Shown here: in pieces, positions 52,129 to 60,202 of the stretch
How positions within the stretch are numbered: the first letter of the stretch is position 1
Layout: each line of letters begins with the position of its first letter
NCBI RefSeq assembly: GCF_029946515.1
Contig: NZ_JARZHH010000003.1
Location: 1 to 64,000, forward strand
Direction of reading: 5' to 3'
Length of the DNA stretch: 64,000 bases
Origin: Polyangium sp. 6x1
GTDB lineage: Bacteria > Myxococcota_A > Polyangia > Polyangiales > Polyangiaceae
The notes under the pieces: generated by a model
Databases searched by the model: none
What the model saw: only the letters and a program-made list of their open reading frames with translations
What the model was told of the DNA's origin: nothing
Position numbers and translations under genes: made by a program

Positions 52129-54231
52129 TCAAGGCCTGGGCGGCGGCCGGAGCGCCAGGTAAACCGTACTCCAGAGCTGGAGCGCGTTCGATTCGTCCAC
52201 ATGGCCGCGCGCCTGGCCAAATGGGATGAGCGCGGCTTTGCCGCCCACAGGCTCCCAGCTCCACAGCTCCTCGGCGCGCCGCGCGTGGGCGGCCTCGATG
52301 CCCTCCCATAATGCACGCTCGGCGAGGAGGAGCGCTTCGCGCGTGGCGGCCGGGAGATCCTTGCGCGCGAGCTGCCGGGAGAGGCCCGCGGCCATCGCGG
52401 CTTGTTGCCACGACCAGACCACGGTCCCGTGGTAATCGGCGCGGGTGAACATCGCGGCGAGAGCAGGATCGCCGGCATATGCAGGATTCGCCACCAGCAT
52501 GCCGACGTCCGTGCGAAGCCCGGCCGGGAATGGGCGCAAGAGCTCGCCGGCCACGAGGGTGAGGAATTCGGGCGACGGCTCGTCGAAGAGCAAGGCGAAC
52601 GCCGTGTCCGAATGCATCACCGGGATCGGTTTGCCCGCGGCGTCGAGCGCGAGGGCGAAGAAGCGGATCGGCGCGTCGATCGATGCGACCGCAGGCGCGC
52701 CGTCGAGGTCCACCGAGGCGGCGTATTCGCTCACGCGCGCGCGCGCCGTCGCAGCGGGGATCTCCACCCTGAAAAAGCGCTCGACCCCCTTCCACGCATC
52801 GGCGAGGGCCCGCGCTTCGCCGGCTGCGGCGGGGTCCGGGCCGAGAAGGTCGCTCGCGTAGAGGCGCGCGGCGGCGCGCAATGCGGCCGGGACGAGGGCC
52901 ACGTTGACGTCGAACGGGAAATGCCCGCCGCCGAGCCCCTGATTCGAATCCCGCCAGTTTCCCACGGCAAGGCCCGGCTTCAGCGCGACGAGCGTCTCCG
53001 GGCCCGGGTGGGCCGCGAAGGGGGCCGCGCGCGAGAGCACCAGCGCGAGGTTTTTCCGGAGCGCGTCGCGATAGAGCACGCCGGAAGGAGTTTTGCGGGC
53101 GAGGAAGGCTTCGGCACGCGCGCTGCCCGCGGGCATGTCGAGGAGATAGGCCGCGGCCATGGGGGCGAGGAGGAAGTCGTCATCGATCATCTTGTCATCG
53201 AGGACGGGCGCGCGCAGATCCGCGGGCCGCGGGATCGCCATTTCGTTGAGCCAAACCGCATACTCGCCGATGGCCTCCTCGTGCGCGACGTCGCCGTCCG
53301 GGGCGAGCCGATCGAGCACCGAGCCGAGCCCCGCCTCGATGGCAGGGGGCTCCAGGGCGGGCCGGAGCATGTACAGCGCGAGCAGCGTGTCGCGCCCGAA
53401 ATAGGTCAAGAAGCGCCAGGAGCCGGCGAGGAGTTTTTCTCGGTACGTGAGGAAGGAGAGGGCCCGGCGCGCCTGCAGATCGCTTGCCGCGTGTGTATTG
53501 ACGAGATCCTCGACGGGAAACGGCGCGAGCGGCGGCTCGTCCTGGAGGGCCGTGACGAGGAAATGAACGTCGCCGTCGGGGCCCGCCCGAAGGACGATTT
53601 CGTTTTTGTCGAGCGTGAGGGTGGTGCCTTCTTGGGGCTCGATGCGGAGCTCGATGCGTCGGCCGTCCAGCATGATGCGGCGCAGGGCGAGGGGCGGGCC
53701 GGGATCGATCTCGTGCGCGAGCGAGGGCGCCCCAGGGCCGAGGCCTCCACCCATCTCGTCGCGCAGGAACCGAATTCCGGCGAGCATCGCGTGGTGGACG
53801 CGGAGCGAGGGCGCATGGGCGATGAGATGCGCCGTGACGCCGCGCATTCCATCGGGCTCTTCGACGCCGCCCGGCGTGGTGAGAGGCGCGAGGTCGAAAG
53901 CAGCGGGCTGCGCGAGGGGCGCAAAGCCGAGGACGATGCCGGCATTCCCCGCGGGAAACGCGACGAGGAGGCGGGGAACGGGGCCGGAGGTCGTGAGGAG
54001 GTGCGCCGCGACCGGGCCGCGGCGATAAAAGTGATTCGCGATGGATCCTGACATGATGTCGAAGCGCAGAAGCTCGGGGGCAGGGGAGATCGCGGCGCGC
54101 GGTGACGGCGCGACGTCCATGCCGTGATCTGCATAGCCGCGGTTCGTGCAGGCGGCGAGCGCCAAGAGCACGCAGGTCAGGATGCGGAATCTGTGAAATC
54201 GTGGAAGGCTCGGCGTAGGCGGCGTGCGCAT
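52129..54231 (-). CDS. Six-hairpin-glycosidase-like lipoprotein
   Basis: 700 residues from ATG 54231 with GGGAGAG upstream. Lipobox LAAC (Cys28). N-terminal beta-sandwich (about 50-230), then an (alpha/alpha)6 barrel with RFLTYFGRDTLLALYML and NWRDSNQGLGGGHFPFDVN, motifs typical of amylo-alpha-1,6-glucosidase and trehalase-like families. A catalytic Asp/Glu is likely but not pinned down. Probably degrades a glycan at the surface. 71 nt downstream of the aminotransferase gene on the same strand. Confidence 0.8.
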   Translation of the reverse strand: MRTPPTPSLPRFHRFRILTCVLLALAACTNRGYADHGMDVAPSPRAAISPAPELLRFDIMSGSIANHFYRRGPVAAHLLTTSGPVPRLLVAFPAGNAGIVLGFAPLAQPAAFDLAPLTTPGGVEEPDGMRGVTAHLIAHAPSLRVHHAMLAGIRFLRDEMGGGLGPGAPSLAHEIDPGPPLALRRIMLDGRRIELRIEPQEGTTLTLDKNEIVLRAGPDGDVHFLVTALQDEPPLAPFPVEDLVNTHAASDLQARRALSFLTYREKLLAGSWRFLTYFGRDTLLALYMLRPALEPPAIEAGLGSVLDRLAPDGDVAHEEAIGEYAVWLNEMAIPRPADLRAPVLDDKMIDDDFLLAPMAAAYLLDMPAGSARAEAFLARKTPSGVLYRDALRKNLALVLSRAAPFAAHPGPETLVALKPGLAVGNWRDSNQGLGGGHFPFDVNVALVPAALRAAARLYASDLLGPDPAAAGEARALADAWKGVERFFRVEIPAATARARVSEYAASVDLDGAPAVASIDAPIRFFALALDAAGKPIPVMHSDTAFALLFDEPSPEFLTLVAGELLRPFPAGLRTDVGMLVANPAYAGDPALAAMFTRADYHGTVVWSWQQAAMAAGLSRQLARKDLPAATREALLLAERALWEGIEAAHARRAEELWSWEPVGGKAALIPFGQARGHVDESNALQLWSTVYLALRPPPRP

Positions 54232-54302
54232 GGGCTCTCCCACGGAGGAAGAATGCAAGGAGGGCGCCGGCGCCGCCGTTTCCGTTTCGGCTTCCTTTTC
54301 CG

Positions 54303-55610
54303 TTACACGAGCTCCGCGATCGCGTCGATCTCCTCCCGCAGCGCGGTCACGAACGCGTCGAGCTCGTGCTCCTCGATATCGAGCCGCGGCTGGAGCCGGA
54401 GCGTGCTCCATTGGTGCCCGCACACGAAGCAATAATAGCCGCGCTTGTACATGCGGTGGCAGACGAGCAGGCCGATCGGCGAATGCCCCTCGAGCTCGTC
54501 CATGCCGAAATGCTCGAACGAGAGCCACGGGTGGTCCGAGGAGCGGAGCTCGACGCCCGCGATGAGCCCCGCGCCGCGCTTTTCCACGACGAGCGGCGAG
54601 CCCGCGAGCGCGCGCCCGAGCGCCGCCTGGAAATGGTCGCCGCGCGCCTTGGCCACGGAGAGGACCTCGGGCGTGAGCAGGTCGAGCATCGCGAGCGCCG
54701 CGACGCACGACATCGCATTGCCGCCGAACGTGACGTTGTGCGCCTCCGCCGTGGCCATGTCCTTGCCATAGGCGCGCAAAAAGGTTTGTCGTCGCGTCAG
54801 CATCGCCGAGCACGGCAAGAGGCCGCCGCCGAGCGCCTTCGCCAGCACGATCACGTCCGGGCGGCGCGGCCAGGTCGAGGTCCCGAGGAATCGACCGAGC
54901 CGGCCGAGGCCCGTCTGCACCTCGTCCGCCACGAGCAAGGTCCCGTGCTTCTCGGTGAGCTCGCAGAGGGACGTGATGTATCGGTCGGACAAAGGATACA
55001 CGCCCCCTTCGAGCTGGATCGGCTCCACGATGATCGCGGCGACGTCCCCGGGTTCGAGCGCGCGCGCGAGCGCGTCCACGTCCTCGCGCGGGACGGGCGA
55101 GACGCCGGGGAGGTGGGGCGCGAAGGGATCGCGGAACATCCCCGGGTTCATGAGCGCGCAGCTCCCCATCGTGGTGCCGTGGTACGCGCCGAGCAGCGAG
55201 AGCACGCGCGGGCGCCCGGTGGCGGCGCGCGCAAGCTTCATCGCCGCCTCGACCGCGTCGCTGCCCGACATGCCAAAAAAGGCGTTGTCGTAGCCCGTGC
55301 GCTCGAAGAGCGCACGCCCGAGCCGCCCCGCATAGGGATTGACCCGCGACGGATACCAGGACGGCGCGTCGGTCGCGAGCCAATCCCGCACGGCGTCCGC
55401 CACGGCCGCGACGCGGTGCCCGAGCGATTGCGTGCCGTGCAGATCCTCGATGAGCCGCCCGTCCTCACAGACGAGTTTTCCTTCCCGTGTTCCGGCAATT
55501 CGATAAGGCTCGCCGGTCATGGCCACCCGCGCAGCGACGAGCGGATTGACGAATTGTTTGAAATCCTCGACGCCTCTGCGGAGGATGTCTGCGTGATCCA
55601 TCAATGCCAT
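54303..55610 (-). CDS. Class III PLP-dependent aminotransferase
   Basis: 435 residues from ATG 55610 (GAGGTGA upstream). Fold type I PLP enzyme with DEVQTGLGRLG and the PLP Lys in VLAKALGGG. GMSGSDAVEAAMKLAR binds the PLP phosphate. A Cys-rich-looking CFVCGHQWS lies near the C-terminus, which is unusual for the family. 3 nt after the Maf stop. Acyl donor and acceptor cannot be assigned; ornithine-, GABA- or beta-alanine-type enzymes share this pattern. Confidence 0.9.
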   Translation of the reverse strand: MALMDHADILRRGVEDFKQFVNPLVAARVAMTGEPYRIAGTREGKLVCEDGRLIEDLHGTQSLGHRVAAVADAVRDWLATDAPSWYPSRVNPYAGRLGRALFERTGYDNAFFGMSGSDAVEAAMKLARAATGRPRVLSLLGAYHGTTMGSCALMNPGMFRDPFAPHLPGVSPVPREDVDALARALEPGDVAAIIVEPIQLEGGVYPLSDRYITSLCELTEKHGTLLVADEVQTGLGRLGRFLGTSTWPRRPDVIVLAKALGGGLLPCSAMLTRRQTFLRAYGKDMATAEAHNVTFGGNAMSCVAALAMLDLLTPEVLSVAKARGDHFQAALGRALAGSPLVVEKRGAGLIAGVELRSSDHPWLSFEHFGMDELEGHSPIGLLVCHRMYKRGYYCFVCGHQWSTLRLQPRLDIEEHELDAFVTALREEIDAIAELV

Positions 55611-55613
55611 TTG

Positions 55614-56201
55614 TCACCTCGCGAGATCGAGCGGCTCGATCCCGGCTTCGCGGAGCAGGCGGCAGAGCGAGAGCAAGGAGAGCCCCACGATGGCCGACTC
55701 GTCCCCGCCGCGCACGGATTCGAAGAGGCCGATGCCCCGTTTTTCGAAGAGATACCCGCCCGCACTGCCCACCGGATCGTCGAGCGTGACGTATCGATCG
55801 ATCAGGGCCGGCGAGAGCTTCCGCATCACGAGCTCCACCGTGACCGTCTCGCCGAGCATGCGGCCCCCTTCGGCCGACCAGAGCACCACGGCCGTGTGCA
55901 GCATGTGCGTGCGTCCGGAAAGCTCCGCGAGCTGCGCTCGGCAATCGTCCTGGCTCTCGGTTTTTCGCAGGATGTGGCCGTCGTATTCGGGCACCTGATC
56001 GGCGCCGATGACCCACGTCCCCGGCGCGCCCGCGAGGCTCTTTGCCTTGCCCTCGGCGAACGCGCGGGCCACGTCCCGAGGCGCCATGCCCTCGGGCGGG
56101 ATTTCGTCGAAGTGGGGCGCGCGGGCCTCGTAGGGGAGGCCGAGGCGGTCGAGCAGCGCGCGGCGGAAGCGAGACGTGGATGCGAGGATCAGCCGGTCCA
56201 T
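55614..56201 (-). CDS. Maf-family nucleotide pyrophosphatase
   Basis: 195 residues from ATG 56201. N-terminus LILASTSRFRRALLDRLGLPYE, with the catalytic acid region GADQV and KTESQDDCRAQLAELSGRTH, the Maf/HAM1-like fold. It hydrolyses non-canonical or methylated nucleoside triphosphates; the YceF (m7GTP) group is plausible. Its 5' end overlaps the RsbR-like gene by 13 nt and it leads into the aminotransferase at 3 nt, so all are in one transcript. Confidence 0.87.
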   Translation of the reverse strand: MDRLILASTSRFRRALLDRLGLPYEARAPHFDEIPPEGMAPRDVARAFAEGKAKSLAGAPGTWVIGADQVPEYDGHILRKTESQDDCRAQLAELSGRTHMLHTAVVLWSAEGGRMLGETVTVELVMRKLSPALIDRYVTLDDPVGSAGGYLFEKRGIGLFESVRGGDESAIVGLSLLSLCRLLREAGIEPLDLAR

Positions 56202-57445
56202 CGCCGCGGAGCATACCCCTCCGCCTGGGCTCCGCGAAGCGCGCGAGCGACCCCGTCCTGGAGCGTGCTGCACGTGACGAGCTCGCCGAATTTCACGTCG
56301 AGCGCGAGGAGCGTCTGCGCGACGGGGCCGCGGATGCCCGTCAGGAACACCCGCGCGCCGAGCAGCGCCGCCGCGCGGGCGGCCCGCAGGATGCCGTGCG
56401 CCACGTGCGAGTCGACGTCGCTGACGCCCGTGATGTCGACGATCGCCACGCGCGCGCCCCGCCGCGAGACGCCTTCGAGCAAGGCCTCGAGCATCTGCTC
56501 GGCGCGCGATTCGTTCAGGGCACCCACGAGCGGCATCAGGAGGACGCCCGGGGCGATCGGCAAAAGCGGCGTGGAGAGCGCGCGGATCGCCGCGGCCTGC
56601 GAGGCGATGATCTCCTCCTGGAGCTGCATGCGCGCCTCCTCCGCGGCGACGAGCGGGCCCTTGTCGCGGAGCAACATGAAGCGCGCGGCGACCCGATCGC
56701 CCGTGACGCGCGCGTCGAACGCCGTCACGTCCGCGTTATACACGCCCCCGTTCACGCGCCGCAGGCGGATCTCGCCGCGCCCACGCCCGGTCCGATCCAC
56801 CGCCTCGTGCAGCCTCGCGAGCGCCTCTCTCTGGTCGTCCTCGACGAGCGAGGCGAGCCTCCTGCCCGGGTTGTTCTCGCCGAACGCCTCCTTGAAGGCC
56901 GTGTTCGCGTACAGCACGGCCTCGTCGCGTAGCGTGAGCGCCACCGGATCGGGCGAGGCATCGACGAACTTCCGGAAGAGCCGGTCGCCCGCGATTTCCT
57001 GCACCTCCGCGCCGTGGAAACACGCGTCGATCTCCGCGTGCACCGCGCCGAACGCATCTATCAACTTGAGCGCGCCTTCGCGGGCTCCGGGAACGCCGCG
57101 GGCGAACGCGTCGAACGTGAGGTCCAGGTAATCTTTCCGGATCTCCTCGACGGTCTGGAGCACGAGCGCGCTGCCCCTGTCCAGGGTGACTTGGCTCTCG
57201 CACCAGCTTCGTGCACGGGTGCGGAGGTCGGAGAAATCGGGGGCGATGAGCGCGTGCGCATACGCGAGGGCGTCCTTGCCGATCGACTCCACGAGGGCCT
57301 CCCTGGGCAGCTCGTCGAGGAAGGGGAGGAAAGGCCTCGCCCGCTCGATCGCGCGATCGACCAGGACGTCCTTTTGCGCGAGCAACGCGGCGTGGAAGAC
57401 AGCGAGGGGGTGTTCTTCCGAGGGTCGTTGGTTCTCGGCGCTCAT
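56189..57445 (-). CDS. RsbR-like PAS-STAS signalling protein
   Basis: 418 residues from ATG 57445; GTG 57475 is an alternative. N-terminal globin-like helical region (about 20-150), a PAS-like domain (about 155-265), a helical linker (about 270-300), then a STAS domain with VAIVDITGVSDVDSHVAHG. The STAS phosphorylation position that is Thr in RsbR is Ser here. Such proteins sit in stressosomes and take up phosphate from RsbT kinases; no RsbT or RsbX gene is in the window. Confidence 0.88.
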   Translation of the reverse strand: MSAENQRPSEEHPLAVFHAALLAQKDVLVDRAIERARPFLPFLDELPREALVESIGKDALAYAHALIAPDFSDLRTRARSWCESQVTLDRGSALVLQTVEEIRKDYLDLTFDAFARGVPGAREGALKLIDAFGAVHAEIDACFHGAEVQEIAGDRLFRKFVDASPDPVALTLRDEAVLYANTAFKEAFGENNPGRRLASLVEDDQREALARLHEAVDRTGRGRGEIRLRRVNGGVYNADVTAFDARVTGDRVAARFMLLRDKGPLVAAEEARMQLQEEIIASQAAAIRALSTPLLPIAPGVLLMPLVGALNESRAEQMLEALLEGVSRRGARVAIVDITGVSDVDSHVAHGILRAARAAALLGARVFLTGIRGPVAQTLLALDVKFGELVTCSTLQDGVARALRGAQAEGYAPRRWTG

Positions 57446-57568
57446 ACGCGCGTGGGACAAGCGAAAATCGTGCACGCGCCGAGGACGCGAGATCCAGGGC
57501 AGAAGAGCGCGCGCGCCTTTCGAGTCTGCGACGCGCCCCCGCTGCGTCCTTTCATTCGTGAACGGTCT

Positions 57569-59008
57569 TCAGATGGCCGGCAGCTCCGACCCTGCGAGAT
57601 CGAGCCTGCGCCAAGCCCCGCTCCGGAAGCGCAGGAGCAGGATGACGGCCATGATCGCGATGTACCCCGTGAGCCAGAAGACGACCCACCCGATGCCGCC
57701 GCCGAGCACCCGCACGGAGATGAACGAGCCCGGCACGAAGACGCACCACGCCACGATCCCGCGGACCCAGGCGGTGAAGGCCGTGTCTCCCGCGGCGCGC
57801 AGCGACTCGGCGAGCGTCATCACGGTCGCGTCGAACATCTGCCACGTGATCGAGAGCGTGAGGATACGAGCCGTGATGTCGAGGAAGGCCTCGCGCTCGG
57901 CCCCGGGCGGCGCGAAGGGGAGCATGCAGTACCGCGCGAACACGAGGTAGACGAGACCCACGAAGCCCATCCAGCTGCACGCCACGAGGGCCGTGAGCTT
58001 CACCGTCTTCGGCACTTGATCGAGCTGCTTCGCGCCGATCGCTTGCCCCGCGAGGATCGCCCCCGCGCTCGTCAGGCCGAACGCGGGCATCGCCGCGACC
58101 TGGTTCACCTCCATCGAGGCCATGAACCCGGCGAGCGTGGTCGTGCCGAGCCCGTTGATCACGAGATTGATGAACAAGGAGAACGCGCCGAACTCGACGA
58201 ACCAGTTGAGCCCCGAGGGGATGCCGAATCGGAGCATGCGCACGAGCTCGGCGAACCGGAGCTTTGCCTTGCCCTCCCGGGCGCTCGGGTGCTCGCCGAC
58301 GCCCGCGAGGAAACACCCGAGGAGCACGAGGAAGGCGAACAACGTCGCGAGCGCGCTGCCGAGCGCCGAGCCGACGACGCCGAGCGCGGGCGCGCCGAGG
58401 TGCCCCGAGATGAACACCCAGTTCAGCGCGACGTTGAGCACCATGCAGAGGACCTGCGTGGCCATGGGCAAACGCGGGTTGCCGAGCCCGCCGTAATAGT
58501 TGCCGAGCGCCTCGAGCCCGATCGCCGCGCCGCCCGTGCAGAGGCGGACGGTGAGCCATTGCTGCATGAGCGTCGCGACGGCGGGCGTGTAGCCGATCGC
58601 CTCGACGGCCCGCGGCATGACGAGGGCGCCTGCGAAGTAAAGGAGCTGCGCCATCGCAGCCACGGCGAGGCCATAAAACCCGTACCGGCGGGCCCCGGCG
58701 TGATCGCCGCGGCCGTAGAGCTGCGAGGCGAAGCTCGACACGATGAAGACCACCCCCATCGGCAGGATGAAGAAGGCCATCAGGTTGAGCCCGCCCGTGG
58801 TCGTGGCGGCGAGGCTGTCCTGGCCGAGGTGCGAGACCATGGCGGCGTCGGAGACGCTCACGACGACCTGCGCCGAACGCGAGATGATGATCGGCCACGC
58901 AAGGCCGAGGAGCCTCCGCAGCGAGGGGGTGTGCGCGGCGGTTTCGATGCGCGCGGCGTCGATCATGGGGCGCGAGATGTGACACCGGACGAGGCGTCGC
59001 GCTCGCAT
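57569..59008 (-). CDS. MATE-family efflux transporter
   Basis: 479 residues from ATG 59008, chosen for its strong GAGGAGG at 6 nt; ATG 58966 would give 465 residues. About twelve membrane helices in two homologous halves, starting LRRLLGLAWPIIISRSAQ. It would export cationic drugs or secondary metabolites in exchange for Na+ or H+. 38 bases separate its start from the divergent ATP-grasp gene, so the promoters overlap. Confidence 0.9.
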   Translation of the reverse strand: MRARRLVRCHISRPMIDAARIETAAHTPSLRRLLGLAWPIIISRSAQVVVSVSDAAMVSHLGQDSLAATTTGGLNLMAFFILPMGVVFIVSSFASQLYGRGDHAGARRYGFYGLAVAAMAQLLYFAGALVMPRAVEAIGYTPAVATLMQQWLTVRLCTGGAAIGLEALGNYYGGLGNPRLPMATQVLCMVLNVALNWVFISGHLGAPALGVVGSALGSALATLFAFLVLLGCFLAGVGEHPSAREGKAKLRFAELVRMLRFGIPSGLNWFVEFGAFSLFINLVINGLGTTTLAGFMASMEVNQVAAMPAFGLTSAGAILAGQAIGAKQLDQVPKTVKLTALVACSWMGFVGLVYLVFARYCMLPFAPPGAEREAFLDITARILTLSITWQMFDATVMTLAESLRAAGDTAFTAWVRGIVAWCVFVPGSFISVRVLGGGIGWVVFWLTGYIAIMAVILLLRFRSGAWRRLDLAGSELPAI

Positions 59009-59046
59009 CGCTCGCCTCCTCGGCGGCTTTGAGGCAAGAAAGCGAC

Positions 59047-59928
59047 ATGAACCGACCCCGCTTGGCGATCGCCACGTGCGCCCGTCTGCCCAACCTCGAC
59101 GTCGACGATGCGCGGCTTTTCGAGGCCCTCGATGCGCGAGGGATCTCCTACCGTTGCCTCGTGTGGGACGACCCGTCCGCGCCCTGGGACGAGGCTGATC
59201 TCGCGCTGATCCGCACGCCGTGGGACTACTGGGACGGGCCCGGCCGCAGGGAGGCGTTCGTCGCGTGGGCCGAGCGGACGGCCGCGCGCGTGCCGCTCTG
59301 GAATGGCGCCGACGTCATCCGCGAGAACACGCACAAGTCCTACCTGCGCTCGCTCGAAGCGGCCGGCGTGTCCGTGATCCCGACGATCTGGCTCGCGCCG
59401 GGCGAAGGCGCCGAGGGCCTCGCGCGGCGGATCACGTCGCGGGGTTGGTCCGAGGTCGTGATCAAGCCGGCGGTCTCGGCGGGCTCGGTGGGCGCGATGC
59501 GGATCGACGTGCGGACGAACCCGAGCGAGGCGGAGGCGCACGCCGCGTCGCTCACGGCCTCCGGCGAGGTGATGGTGCAGCCGTATTTGCGCTCGATCGA
59601 GTCGGAGGGCGAGCTCAGCGTCGTGTTCTTCGGCGGCGAGGCGAGCCACGCGGTCCGGAAGGTGCCGTGCGCGGGGGATTTTCGTTCGCAGCCGGAGTTT
59701 CAGAGCCGCGTCTCGGCGACGCCGATCGAGGCCGAGGCGCTTCGCGTGGCCCAGGACGCGTTCGCGGCCGTGGGCAAGCCGCTCCTTTATGCCCGGGTGG
59801 ACCTCGTGCGCGGCGACGACGGCGCGCTCCAGCTCATCGAGCTCGAATTGACCGAGCCGAGCCTGTATTTCCGATGGAGCGAGGGAGCGGCGGCGCGGTT
59901 TGTTGAGACGATTCTCGCGCGGATGTGA
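59047..59928 (+). CDS. ATP-grasp enzyme
   Basis: 293 residues from ATG 59047; TTG 59029 is less likely. N-terminal Rossmann-like domain (LIRTPWDYWDGP), then an ATP-grasp fold: EVVIKPAVSAGSVGAMR (ATP-binding Lys and Ser-loop), VMVQPYLRSIESEGELSVVFF and LIELELTEPSLYF with metal-binding Glu/Asp. Likely a ligase that joins an amino acid or acid to an amine. The divergent MATE exporter suggests a linked biosynthesis/export pair. Confidence 0.87.
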   Translation: MNRPRLAIATCARLPNLDVDDARLFEALDARGISYRCLVWDDPSAPWDEADLALIRTPWDYWDGPGRREAFVAWAERTAARVPLWNGADVIRENTHKSYLRSLEAAGVSVIPTIWLAPGEGAEGLARRITSRGWSEVVIKPAVSAGSVGAMRIDVRTNPSEAEAHAASLTASGEVMVQPYLRSIESEGELSVVFFGGEASHAVRKVPCAGDFRSQPEFQSRVSATPIEAEALRVAQDAFAAVGKPLLYARVDLVRGDDGALQLIELELTEPSLYFRWSEGAAARFVETILARM

Positions 59929-59937
59929 TCGGGGAGC

Positions 59938-60010
59938 GATTCCGGCGAGGTCCTTGCGCCTGCCGATTGCATACCGCTGTCCAGCGGTCACCTCGGCGCC
60001 GCGCGGAATC
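59938..60010. other. Nested inverted repeats after the ATP-grasp gene
   Basis: Outer GATTCC (59938-59943) pairs with GGAATC (60005-60010), next CGAGGT (59946-59951) with ACCTCG (59990-59995), and inside ACCGCT (59973-59978) with AGCGGT (59983-59988). Begins 9 nt after the stop at 59928. Transcription terminator or structured leader for the next gene; no T-run. Confidence 0.35.
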
Positions 60011-60086
60011 ACGCAATGCCGAACGATGCCATCGCAAAAGTACCGTCACGATCGCCGCGCCCGGCAAACGCGGGGATCGGCAGGAG

Positions 60087-60105
60087 GTTGACGCATGATG
60101 TCAAC
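60087..60105. promoter_or_regulatory. GTTGAC-N7-GTCAAC operator-like palindrome
   Basis: Perfect 6-bp half-sites with a 7-nt spacer, about 100 bases upstream of the LodA-like gene. Position and size suit a dimeric repressor or activator. Confidence 0.35.
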
Positions 60106-60165
60106 GGGGACGGGAAGCGCGCGCGGTGACGAACGCAGCATGTGCGACCTCGTGCCTGTCCGTGA

Positions 60166-60195
60166 TTGACGCGAGCCTGGACAATCCGGTAGCGT
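60166..60195 (+). promoter_or_regulatory. Sigma-70-like promoter candidate close to the LodA-like start
   Basis: TTGACG (60166-60171), an 18-nt spacer and TAGCGT (60190-60195). The expected start of transcription is at or next to ATG 60203, so the mRNA would be leaderless or nearly so. Consistent with the lack of a clear Shine-Dalgarno. Confidence 0.35.
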
Positions 60196-60202
60196 ACAAA
60201 GA

